A stretch of 10,159 bases of DNA from Oehlia diaphana (GCA_003833135.1 QZLH01000065.1:194279-204437); one strand, 5' to 3'; shown: positions 1-7,896, counted from the stretch's first letter. The notes: generated by a model from the sequence alone, not told the origin. Translations and numbers: made by a program.

Positions 1-9
1 AATAACGAG

Positions 10-60
10 AGTTAGCTCGCCTAAACTTTTAGTACTGGCTCAAGCTAACTATAATGCTGG
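10..60. repeat. Short hairpin, 8-bp perfect arms
   Basis: AGTTAGCT at 10-17 is the exact reverse complement of AGCTAACT at 53-60, with a loop of about 35 bases. The arms are followed by CGCC and preceded by GGCTCA, so pairing may continue imperfectly. It lies at the window edge next to the CGGAT cluster and could be part of a mobile element continuing off the left end. No gene is associated with it. Confidence 0.4.
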
Positions 61-69
61 TCAGAATTA

Positions 70-170
70 AAAATCGGATCAATCCGTCAAAAAATAATCG
101 GATACGGATATCCGATTTCAATTCGGATGAACGGATCAATCCGAATTGACCGGATACGGATCGTAGCACT
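70..170. repeat. CGGAT/ATCCG palindrome cluster
   Basis: About 100 bp are packed with CGGAT and its complement ATCCG. Two nested hairpins are exact: AATCGGATA (96-104) with TATCCGATT (109-117), and CAATTCGGAT (119-128) with ATCCGAATTG (139-148). Further copies lie at 73-87 and 151-161. The base composition is clearly richer in G and C than the surrounding DNA. It looks like a dispersed short satellite or the end of a repeat unit; no coding function is seen. Confidence 0.6.
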
Positions 171-2336
171 ATTGTGAATGAATTTCATTAAGTTAAAAAC
201 ATAATTAATCATCCATATATATTAAATATTAAATCTACTTTGTCAAAAATAAAGGCATCAACTCAAATGTTTGTTGATTATGTATATAAAAGAATTTTTA
301 ATATTAATGGAAAATCATGAATATTACGATTTTTTAATGTGTACTATGACATCATTTACTAAAGACGATTAAATCACCTTAAATAAGTAAAAATAATATT
401 AGTCAAAAAGTATAAATTAGTTTGAATCAATCAAAAGCAAAAAACTGAAAGAACACTTTGAAAAATAGAACCGGGTTATTGAAATTTTTTTAAATTCTTA
501 TGAAATATTTAATAGTTATTATAAAATTGAAAAAATTATGAAGTTATCTTCGTTAATTTAGTGATAATATTCACTTTATATTTAGATTTTATTATTTTTA
601 AATTAGTGTTAAGAATCGTCATGTCATCATGTGATAAATATCACGTGATAAAATATTGCCAATCGAAAAACGCTTATGATGACGAGCTTAAGGGTAAATT
701 AGCGGAAACTCGTATTTAATAAATCCTTATGAAGAAATACAGATTTTTAATGAATTTCTTTTTATTGAAAAACATAAATTTAGTAACTTTTATTCATATT
801 GCAATGTGCAATAGATAAAAATTTAATTAACATTAGTGTACAATATACTAAACCATGATTTTTTTTTCACTAAATTTTTTTTAATGGGCAAATAATAATA
901 GTTAATTTCAAATTTCTCAAAATAACTTTTATTTCGAAATTCCGATTATTTTATATAATTTAAGTCAAAGAGCTAAAAAAAATTTTTTGTTTTATAGTTT
1001 CAGAGGGATAGTTTATCTAATTGATTATCCGTTAAACCATTCAGCTGAAGGAATTCATTAATACTTTGATATTTATTTACTGTATATTTAAAGTTTGTCC
1101 TAAATAATAAAGTTATTTGTGACGCAGTAAACTAAAATGTCATGTGATCTATAGAACATAAGATGTAAAGTTATAAAAGAAAAATGTGAAGATAATATTC
1201 AATGTTAATAATCGTTAAAAAGAAAATACATTGTAAATATGATATAATAATATCAAATTATTTGCAAAATTATAAAAGCTTAATAATCGATTTAGCTTAA
1301 TAATCGGTTAATATATAATTTTAGTATTTAGATGCTTATTTATTTCCTCTTATAAAATGTTACATTATAATCAGAATAGAAAAAATGCAATATTATTTCT
1401 ATTTAACCACCTAACGCTAATATTATTATTATTACTCAATTTCAAAAATGATGGAAAAACCATCAAAGATCACTTTATTTTAATTCAAGCAGACTAATGT
1501 AATAAAAAAATAATTTGATTATTTTAATAAATACTTACGTAATACTAAGGTTCGTAAGGACGGATTTAGAAATTACAGTACGTAAATTAAAAATATTACA
1601 TGAAATTTATAATTCCGCTGAAATTATAAATTTGCCAAATTTACTTACGAGCTGTACTTTACTAACCTTAAAATTCTTATTTGAGTATAACTCAGTAAAT
1701 GACTTTATCTATATAAAATATGAATTAGAACAAATTCTTTTTGCCTATTTTACCCTAATAATTACAATGTTATCATAGTTGTTCATAGAATAACCAAATG
1801 ATACCAATGTTTATTGAATAAGAAGCGATTGCGAAAGTTGGTTCATTTAAAAATTTTAATAGATAAATAAATTTGGAGAAAATTTCGTTAAGTAATCAAA
1901 GTCACGAAATATTAAAATTTTATATTTTGTATTATCTTCTATAATAAAATAAAAAGTAATTTTTTTAAATACCATAAAAAAAAATGTTCGTGATAATGAA
2001 AATGTTTATTTCATTTAAATAACTGAACCATATTATTCTTCAAATACTTTTTTTTAAAAGTTTTTTTTATTTTTTACAAATGAAATGGTATTCACGATTT
2101 ACGTAAGTAAAATAAATTTTAAGATAAGTTTTTTATATTCTCCAATTGCAACGTTTGGATAATGACCATTAGTTGAAAATCTGCATGTTAATATACTGTG
2201 CGTCTTATCAAAGTAATTTTCTCATTGCCAATAGATAAATATTAAACTTGTTTTATTATTTATTAGTATATGTAGGCAGCTAATTTAATGTAACTATTAC
2301 TCTGAATTATTATTTATTTGTTTTTATTTGACTTAC
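171..2336. other. Intergenic, no supportable gene
   Basis: This AT-rich stretch has frequent stops in all six frames. The longest open run (1515-1778, plus) starts at a TTG and has no ATG before its last few codons, so I do not call it a gene. Minor items are a 13-bp direct repeat AGCTTAATAATCG at 1277-1289 and 1294-1306, and a TTA microsatellite at about 1420-1434. Confidence 0.5.
617..683. repeat. Nested inverted repeats around an E-box
   Basis: GTCATCAT at 623-630 pairs with ATGATGAC at 676-683. Inside lies the hairpin GTGAT-AAAT-ATCAC (631-644), overlapping the perfect palindrome ATCACGTGAT (640-649), which has a CACGTG E-box core. A similar CGTCAT plus TCACGTGA arrangement occurs in the opposite orientation at about 9295-9317, so this may be a dispersed repeat rather than a promoter element. 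Confidence 0.35.
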
Positions 2337-2394
2337 CACATACCGTACATTCAGTAACTTCAATCGCATATTTTTCTTGTGAAAGTTTCGCCAT
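2337..2394 (-). CDS. Orphan first-exon candidate (minus strand)
   Basis: On the minus strand an ATG at 2394 opens 19 codons plus one base reading MAKLSQEKYAIEVTECTVCG. It then meets a perfect donor, G|GTAAGT (donor GT at 2336-2335). The peptide does not have the Phe/Ile/Lys/Asn bias of random AT-rich frames here and ends with a CxxC pair typical of a zinc-binding start. A second in-frame ATG lies 9 bases upstream (2403). Downstream on the minus strand I tried several AG acceptors below 2300 (for example one near 2296); each soon runs into a stop, so no second exon can be supported. It could be a relic, the first exon of a gene whose remaining exons I cannot see, or chance. The function is unknown. 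Confidence 0.25.
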
Positions 2395-2557
2395 AAATAA
2401 CATTTTAAAAAGATTAGATTATCGCAACTTTAACCCAAGAGCGCCCTGCTATCATAATGATCTTGTACCACCATAACTTTCTCTGTTACTTTATTGTAGA
2501 CAAATTTCAAAATCTATAAAATATGATATTCATATTAAAAACTATCCCATAAGTGTC

Positions 2558-2616
2558 TTGATCGGCATTCCAGGAATTATAGGCTGAAATTGGTTTTTTT
2601 CTTTTATGCCGATCAA
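2558..2616. repeat. 11-bp perfect inverted repeat
   Basis: TTGATCGGCAT (2558-2568) is the exact reverse complement of ATGCCGATCAA (2606-2616), separated by 37 bases. The arms are GC-richer than their surroundings. No target duplication flanks them, so this is more likely a stem-loop or a paired protein-binding site than a transposon. It lies about 210 bp upstream of the kinase start codon. Confidence 0.5.
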
Positions 2617-2776
2617 TTACGTAACAAGTATTTTATTGATTAACTATATATAGAATTTTTAAATCGAATTTTTTGTGTTGCATATGTTGCATAAGAGGCT
2701 TATTTGAAATAAAATTTATCCGAACTCCGCAAATTTTATTTTTAAAAAAATTTTTTACGTTCATTATATTATATGT

Positions 2777-2784
2777 TGACGTCA
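2777..2784. promoter_or_regulatory. CRE-like palindrome TGACGTCA
   Basis: The perfect 8-bp palindrome TGACGTCA is the consensus site of CREB/ATF-type bZIP factors. It ends 43 bases before the kinase ATG, in DNA otherwise almost free of G and C. Its position suits a proximal promoter site. Binding is inferred from the motif only. Confidence 0.4.
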
Positions 2785-2800
2785 TCCTTGAATTTAATAA

Positions 2801-2806
2801 TATAAA
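2801..2806 (+). promoter_or_regulatory. TATAAA box candidate
   Basis: TATAAA lies 20 bases upstream of the kinase start codon at 2827 and 17 bases after the CRE-like site. In DNA this AT-rich such hexamers are common. The spacing would leave almost no 5' UTR if it were a true TATA box, so support is weak. Confidence 0.2.
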
Positions 2807-2826
2807 TTGTAATCTATATACAAATA

Positions 2827-4655
2827 ATGGAAGTATCAAAAATGAATCCTAAAGAAAATAAAAGAAATTTATGGAAATCTGTAAATTCTAATGATTATCA
2901 GGTAAAACATTTCATTTATTATTAATATTATGATATTAAATTTTTAGTAATTTTAATAATTTTTAATCATTTATTTTAAAGCTACATGTTGCAATTTCTG
3001 CTATTAGTTCAACTACTGAATCAGCAAAAGGGGTACTAGATAATAAAATAGTTTATATGGAAGATTTAGAAAAAAGAAAACAAGTATATGGAATATGTGG
3101 AGAATGTAATGAACCTGGCACAGGAAAAAAATGGTGTCAACCTTGTAATGCTAAAAGATTTAAGGATAACTTTAAAAATTGGACTAGTGGAAATAAAGAT
3201 ATTGATGAATTTATACAACAATCACAACTTAATGCTGTGCATTATTTAAGATATCTCGAATGGATACCCTTCGAAAATTTTAAAGATATTTCTTATATTA
3301 CCAGAGGTGGATTTGGTAAAATTTATTCTGCTGAATGGCCTGAAGGATATATTCAATATTGGGATATTGAATATCAAGAATGGGAAAGGCATGGCAGTAT
3401 GAAAGTTGCATTAAAAAGTTTGGATAATTCTTCTTGTATAAGTACAGAATTTTTAAATGAGGTAATAATTAAAATAATAAATTAATTTATTAAATAATTT
3501 TTGCTTATGAATTTTAAAATTTTTTCAATATTTTTATTAGATTAGATCTCATCTTCAGATTTATGTTTGGGATGTTGTTCAATGTTATGGAATAACTCAA
3601 GATCCAGATACCAAAAATTATATGATGGTTTTAAAATATTGTAAATATGGAAATTTGAGAAATTACTTTCTAAATAAAGAATCAGATTATGATTTAAAAA
3701 TTAAAAATTTAAAAAGAATTGCAAGTGGACTTCTAGATATCCATAATGCTGGAAAAGTTCATAAGGATTTTCATTCAGGCAATATATTACATAGTGATAG
3801 TTTTCCATATATAAGTGATTTAGGAATGTGTCAACCAGCAAATAATAATGAAGAACAATTAGCTAAAAGAGAAGGAGTTTATGGAGTCTTACCTTATATG
3901 GCTCCAGAAGTTTTACGTAGATATCAATATACCAAAGCATCTGATATGTATTCATTTGGAATAATTATGAATGAATATATATCTGAAGAAACTCCTTATA
4001 ACAATATTCCTCATAATCCTGCTTTAGCTATTAAAATATGTAAAGGACTTAGACCAAATATTTTTAAATATACACCAAAATTACTTGCAGATTTGATCAT
4101 TAAATGTTGGGATGCTAAAGCAGAAAATAGACCAACTGCTAAAGAATTGTATCAAATATTATATAAATGGGATTATAATGGATATGATGATAGTGATATT
4201 TATTCTCAAATAGTTGAATATAATGATAAAATCAAATTAAACAGAACAAGTGAAAAAAGATCTAATAACATTCAAACACATCCACAAGCAATATATACTA
4301 GTAGACTTTTAAACTTCAAAAATCTTCCAGAGCCAGTAAATTCAGGTAATTTAATTTCTTTATTTTGATAACAAAAAAAAGGTTACATTACTAATAACTT
4401 TATTTTTAATAGATGCTATTCAGCCAACATTAAGTGAGTAATTATTTCAATTATTAAACAATTTAATTAATAATATTTATATTGATTTTAATATCATGTT
4501 AATTAATTTATAGATTCAGAATGTTTTGATTGTCAATTAGACGAATCAGGTAAGATATTTATTCTTTTGTTCTTTACTTTATTAATACTTACTAATTTAT
4601 TTATTTTATAGATCTTAATGAAATTATTCAAAATGAAGAAAATAATATTGAATGA
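2827..4655 (+). CDS. Protein kinase-like (TKL-type) with N-terminal Cys4 ribbon, six exons
   Basis: Spliced model: exons 2827-2901, 2982-3461, 3541-4345, 4413-4433, 4514-4549 and 4612-4655, giving 486 residues. All introns are GT-AG (phases 0, 0, 1, 1, 1); introns 3 and 5 contain TACTAAT. Residues 64-80 hold CxxC-x9-CxxC, a probable zinc ribbon. The kinase domain follows at about 125-395: loop GGFG (134-137; the first glycine of GxGxxG is Thr132), VALK lysine K170, helix-C glutamate E185, H259-K260-D261 catalytic loop with N266, DLG with D278, APE 306-308, D320 and R382. The substrate-positioning Asp, the magnesium Asp and the ATP Lys are all present, so activity is likely, though HRD reads HKD. 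The tail carries HPQAIYTSR (432-440) and NFKNLPEP, recognised from Rhizophagus kinases. There is no signal peptide or membrane segment, so it is probably cytosolic. The ATG at 2827 is the first in frame; exon 1 is the least certain, and translation could instead begin at Met51 (3057). Substrate and pathway are unknown. Confidence 0.85.
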
Positions 4656-4755
4656 GTTTTTTTTTCATTTTTATAAGAATCAAAGAAATTATTATCTTAT
4701 TAAATTAGCCTTTTATAATTATTATTTATGGTTTTTATATAAAATATTTTGGGTT

Positions 4756-4761
4756 AATAAA
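4756..4761 (+). terminator. AATAAA poly(A) signal candidate, kinase 3' end
   Basis: AATAAA lies 101 bases after the kinase stop codon and only 4 bases before the inserted repeat element at 4766. If used, cleavage would fall inside the element, so the element may now supply the end of the kinase transcript. Confidence 0.3.
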
Positions 4762-4896
4762 TATATCATCAGGAGTTTAAATAGGGTGTGAATTTGCGAA
4801 ACTATACACATATAAAACAACACGTTGAATCACACCACCTACGGGTATATACGAAACTGCAATTTGCGAATATTACTTAATAATGAAAATTCTCGC

Positions 4897-4938
4897 ATAT
4901 ATATATATATACTGTATATATTATATATATGTATATAA
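4897..4938. repeat. AT/TATA microsatellite
   Basis: An interrupted run of alternating A and T (ATATATAT..., one CTG interruption and one G) lies inside the TIR element. On the minus strand it is downstream of the tRNA-like segment, where SINEs often have a simple-sequence tail. Confidence 0.6.
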
Positions 4939-4971
4939 CAAAAAATTCTGTAAAATTAATTCAATTTATTT

Positions 4972-5049
4972 TGCATACCTTGAGAACCGAACTGAATACC
5001 TTAGTTATATCACTAATATATCATAGCTCACAACCTAACCACTATACTA
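4972..5049 (-). repeat. tRNA-derived segment (SINE head or tRNA relic)
   Basis: Read on the minus strand, it starts with TAGTATAGTGGTTAGG, a close match to the D-arm/A-box of eukaryotic tRNAs (Asp/Glu type). About 45 bases later comes AGTTCGGTTCTC (4982-4993), close to the B-box GGTTCGANTCC. The T-arm can be drawn with stem TTCAG/CTCAA, four of five pairs, around loop TTCGGTT. The 3' acceptor strand would be GGTATGC followed by A, but the sequence before the A-box does not pair with it and the D-stem does not close, so it is not a functional tRNA. The layout fits the head of a tRNA-derived SINE with an internal RNA polymerase III promoter, lying inside the larger TIR element. Confidence 0.5.
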
Positions 5050-5135
5050 TTTAACTTTTTTTATTAATTTTACATAATATATTTTATATTTATTCTAATT
5101 TATATAAAAAAATTAGGTTTGAAATTACATAAATT

Positions 5136-5560
5136 CGTGTATTTACACAATTTCTTAAGGTGTAAATTGCTGAAATTTTCTATTTTATATAAATTACATG
5201 TAATTTTTTAAAATACAAAATACTAAGAATATTTTGACCAATATATTTATATGTAAATTACTCAAAATTGTGTATTTACACAGTTTTTTAAAGTGTAAAT
5301 TACTTAAAATACCTATTTATATGATTTCACGTAAAATCTTGAAATTGAAAATTACTGAAACTATATTTTCATGTGTAAACTACATGAAATTGTGTATTCC
5401 CACTTTTTTTTTAAAATTGCAAAATACTGAAAATACCTGTTTATGTGATTTTACGTAAATTTTTAAGATGAAAATTACTGAAACTATGTTTTAAGGTGTA
5501 GATTACACATAATTGCGTAATTACACTTTTTTCTAAGGTGTAGATTTTCGAGTATACACA
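5136..5560. repeat. Diverged tandem repeat, about 122-133 bp, four starts
   Basis: A unit beginning with (T/C)GTGTATTTACAC followed by a T-rich run and (A)AGGTGTAAATT starts at 5136, 5269, 5391 and 5514 (periods 133, 122, 123). The middle two copies are most alike: both continue with ACTTAAAATACCT/ACTGAAAATACCT, TTTATRTGATTT, ACGTAAA and GAAAATTACTGAAACTAT. The last copy is cut off by the right end of the TIR element. The repeats are not coding; short open frames over them are by-products. Confidence 0.6.
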
Positions 5561-5609
5561 TATTTGATAAATCTACGCATAAAATCGCACAATTTAATCT
5601 CCTGATGAT

Positions 5610-7763
5610 AGATTAGAAAAAGGAGTTGATAAAGATGAGATGAAAGCATTTAAATACTATGGAATATTAGCAAAACAAGAAATTTCTGATGAACAATTAG
5701 AACTTGGTAATTGTTTTTATAATGGAATCGGAACAAAAATTGATAAAATACAAGCAAAATATTGGCATGAAAAAGCAGAGGATAATGGAAACATTATAGC
5801 AAAAAATATTCTTAAAAAGTATTATAATAAAAAAAAAAGAATTGAAACAGAAAATACTAAAAAAAGAAAGTTTTACAAAAATATATTTTTTAGATATTTA
5901 AGTCAACTTGGATTATATAGTGTTGGAAAAATATTATTGAAAGCAAATTATGAAAAATCGTTTCATTATCTACAAAAAGCAGCAGGAAATGGATGTGAAT
6001 TTGCACAGTTTAATTTAGGTAAATGTTATCAATTAGGAATAGGTGTAAAAAAAGATACAAGGAAAGCCTTCGAATTATACAAGAAATCAGCTAATCAAGA
6101 TAATAATAGTGCACAGTTTCAACTTATTTATTGTTATATTTTTGGATATGGTACTGAAATAAATAGAGTTAAGGCATTTGAATTAGCTAAAATAATGGCT
6201 GAAAAAGGAGATAATGATGCATTATATTTGCTAGGAATTCATTACATATATGGAATAGGTGTTAATATGAATAGAAAAAAGGTTCTCGAAATATTTGGCA
6301 AATTAGCGAAAATTGAAAATCAAATTACTAATTATTTATCTGGTGATAAAGAAATAACATTCGAAAATACCAATTAATTGTTTTATTTATTATTAAGGAA
6401 TAGTAAACAGGTTAATGCAAAAATTGCTCTTGGTATTTTCTATAAAATTGGATATGGAACTGAAGTAAATAATAAAACGGCATTAAAATTATTTAAAGAG
6501 GCAGGAAAAAATGGATATGCCATTGCACAATATTGGTTGGGAAATCATTACCTTACAAATAATAATAAAGCTAAAGCTTTTGAATATTATAAAAAATCAG
6601 CTGATAAAGGATATATAGAATCTCAACTTCAAATTGGAAATTGTTACTTCGAAGGAATTGGAACAGAAATTAATAATACAAAAGGTATTGAAATAATCAA
6701 AGAATTGGCTGAAAAAGGAGAAAGTTGTTGTAGTCAAAATTATTTAGGAGAATTATATGAGTTGGGTAGAGATATAGTAAATAAAGACTTAAAACAAGCT
6801 ATTTACTGGTATTGTAAAGCAACAGAAAATGAATGCATGATAGCAGAATATAATTTAGGCAAATGTTATGAAAATGGAAATGGTGTAGAAAAAGATGAAA
6901 GAAAGGCATTTGAATATTATACAAAGTCAGCAGATCAAGAATATTTGTATGCTCAATTTCAACTTGGATATTGTTATTCTAAAGGAATTGGAACAATAAT
7001 TGATAAAACAAAAGCATTTGAGTCATATAAAAACGCAGCTGGTCAAGGATATTTACATGCTCATTTCCAACTTGGAAATTGTTATTTTAATGGAATTGGA
7101 ACAGAAATCAATAAAACGAAAGCATTTGAGTCATAAGAGAAGGCCGCTAATCAAGGACATAAAGTTGCACAATATATTTTAGGTATTTACTATCAAAATC
7201 GTAAAAGTGCAGAAAAAGATGTAGTTAAAGCGTTAGAATATTATAAAAAGTCAGCTGATCAAGGGTATTCATACGCTCAATTTCAACTTGGAAATTGTTA
7301 TCTTAGTGGAATTGGAACAGGGGTTGATAAAACGAAAGCATTTGAGCTATATAAAAGAGCATCTGATAAAGGACATAAAGTTGCCCAAAATAACTTGAGA
7401 TCATCATATGATAATGGTAAAGGTACAAAAACTAATTTAGAAAAAACTGTTTACACCAATGCGGTAGAAACCAGAAATAAAATATCACTATATAATTTAG
7501 GTGAATGCTATGAATTAAGAAATGGTGTGAATAGAAATGAATCTAAAAAAGCATTTGATTATCATTATAAAAAATCAACTGAAAATGAATTTAAAGAAGT
7601 TGATTTAAAATGTAGATGTCATTATTTAATTGGTAAAAGAAGTAAAATTAATAGAGAAAAAGAATTTGAATTATATATTGATGCACATAACAGTGATTTT
7701 GGGGACATAATCGATGATTTAGAATTTCTTGAGGTTAGCGAAATACATGACGGCTCTACTTAG
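5610..7763 (+). pseudogene. Sel1-repeat protein, 5'-truncated, two in-frame stops
   Basis: A single reading frame, with no indel, encodes about 18-19 Sel1-like repeats of about 36 residues (pattern AQF.LG.CY..GIGT..D..KAFE.YKK.A..G). TAA at 6375-6377 falls inside one repeat (open segments 5640-6374 and 6378-7133), and TAA at 7134-7136 replaces the TAT (Tyr) found in the neighbouring unit. The third segment, 7137-7760, ends at TAG 7761-7763. I see no in-frame GT-AG intron that removes either stop. The first codons (RLEKGVDKDEMKAF) are already the middle of a repeat and adjoin the TIR element; going upstream the frame hits TAA at 5595. The ATG at 5640 is therefore an internal Met, not a convincing start. 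Sel1 arrays are alpha-solenoid scaffolds for protein complexes, and no catalytic site is expected. Repeats 2-3 (about 5785-5970) and the last three are degenerate. Sequencing error at the stops, or a 5' exon farther upstream, remain possible. Confidence 0.8.
6951..7390 (+). repeat. Homogenised 108-bp Sel1 units within the array
   Basis: Units starting at 6951, 7059, about 7167 and 7275 are spaced exactly 108 bp (36 codons). Units 1, 2 and 4 share long identical runs such as GGAATTGGAACA and AAAGCATTTGAG, and TTGGAAATTGTTAT is shared by units 2 and 4. GGACATAAAGTTGC recurs at 7154 and 7370, 216 bp apart, pointing to a two-unit duplication or gene conversion. The rest of the array is more diverged. 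Confidence 0.7.
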
Positions 7764-7896
7764 ATGCATGATAATGAGGTTATATTTAAATTGGGTGAAT
7801 TTTGAATTAGAAAATAGTATTGATGAAAATAAAGTTGAAGTGTGCTACACCACATCGTTATTAAAACAAATTGAAGTACAAAAATGCTTGAAATGA
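7764..7896 (+). pseudogene. Decayed continuation of the Sel1 array
   Basis: Directly after the TAG at 7761 the same frame continues NEVIFKLGEF, the first helix of a Sel1 repeat, to a TGA at 7803. The next frame then carries on with ELENSIDENKVEV (from 7804), which fits the second half of such a repeat, and stays open to the TGA at 7894-7896. So the array once extended further and has gained a stop and a +1 frameshift near 7800-7804. This supports loss of function of the whole locus. Confidence 0.45.

Larger units (their letters stand above)
4766..5608. mobile_element. 843-bp TIR element with TA duplication (MITE-like, non-autonomous)
   Basis: The left end TCATCAGGAG (4766) is matched by its exact reverse complement ending at 5608. 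After one mismatch the next six bases (TTAAAT) also match, so 16 of 17 terminal bases pair; weaker similarity continues inward (GTGTGAATTT..GCG against TGTGCGATTTTATGCG). TA flanks both ends (4764-4765 and 5609-5610), the duplication expected of Tc1/mariner-type insertion. No transposase-like frame exists inside, so it would need an enzyme in trans. Internally it has an AT microsatellite, a tRNA-derived segment and tandem repeats, which makes it look composite. It abuts a Sel1 coding sequence that starts in mid-repeat, so it probably interrupted that gene. The exact boundary is uncertain by one base, because ATCATCAGGAG also pairs. Confidence 0.6.

Noticed and set aside
1515..1778. 87-codon open frame on the plus strand with hydrophobic stretches
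   Set aside because: It opens at TTG with no ATG until near its end, no splice signals frame it convincingly, and the Ile/Leu/Phe/Asn/Tyr content is what AT-rich DNA gives. A faint likeness to a membrane receptor was not strong enough to report.
2430..2474. 15-codon minus-strand frame (MVVQDHYDSRALLG) upstream of the orphan exon
   Set aside because: It is too short, not in frame with the exon candidate, and without splice support. Its GC-richer codons suggest an old repeat, but nothing more can be said.
2633..2839. 68-codon minus-strand open frame upstream of and overlapping kinase exon 1
   Set aside because: It overlaps the kinase start and promoter motifs on the other strand, has AT-driven composition and no recognisable motif.
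5234..5458. 74-codon open frame inside the TIR element
   Set aside because: It runs across the tandem repeats, and its internal similarity (repeated CKLLKI, LKLQNTEN-like pieces) simply mirrors the DNA repeat units.
6343..6410. Possible intron removing the TAA at 6375 (GT at 6343 to AG at 6397, 6403 or 6410)
   Set aside because: The lengths 55, 61 and 68 are not multiples of three, so none restores the Sel1 frame; the flanking codons also already fit the repeat consensus.
7000..7182. 60-codon frame overlapping the second Sel1 stop
   Set aside because: It is an out-of-frame shadow of the Sel1 array; the Sel1 frame gives clear repeat consensus on both sides of the stop.
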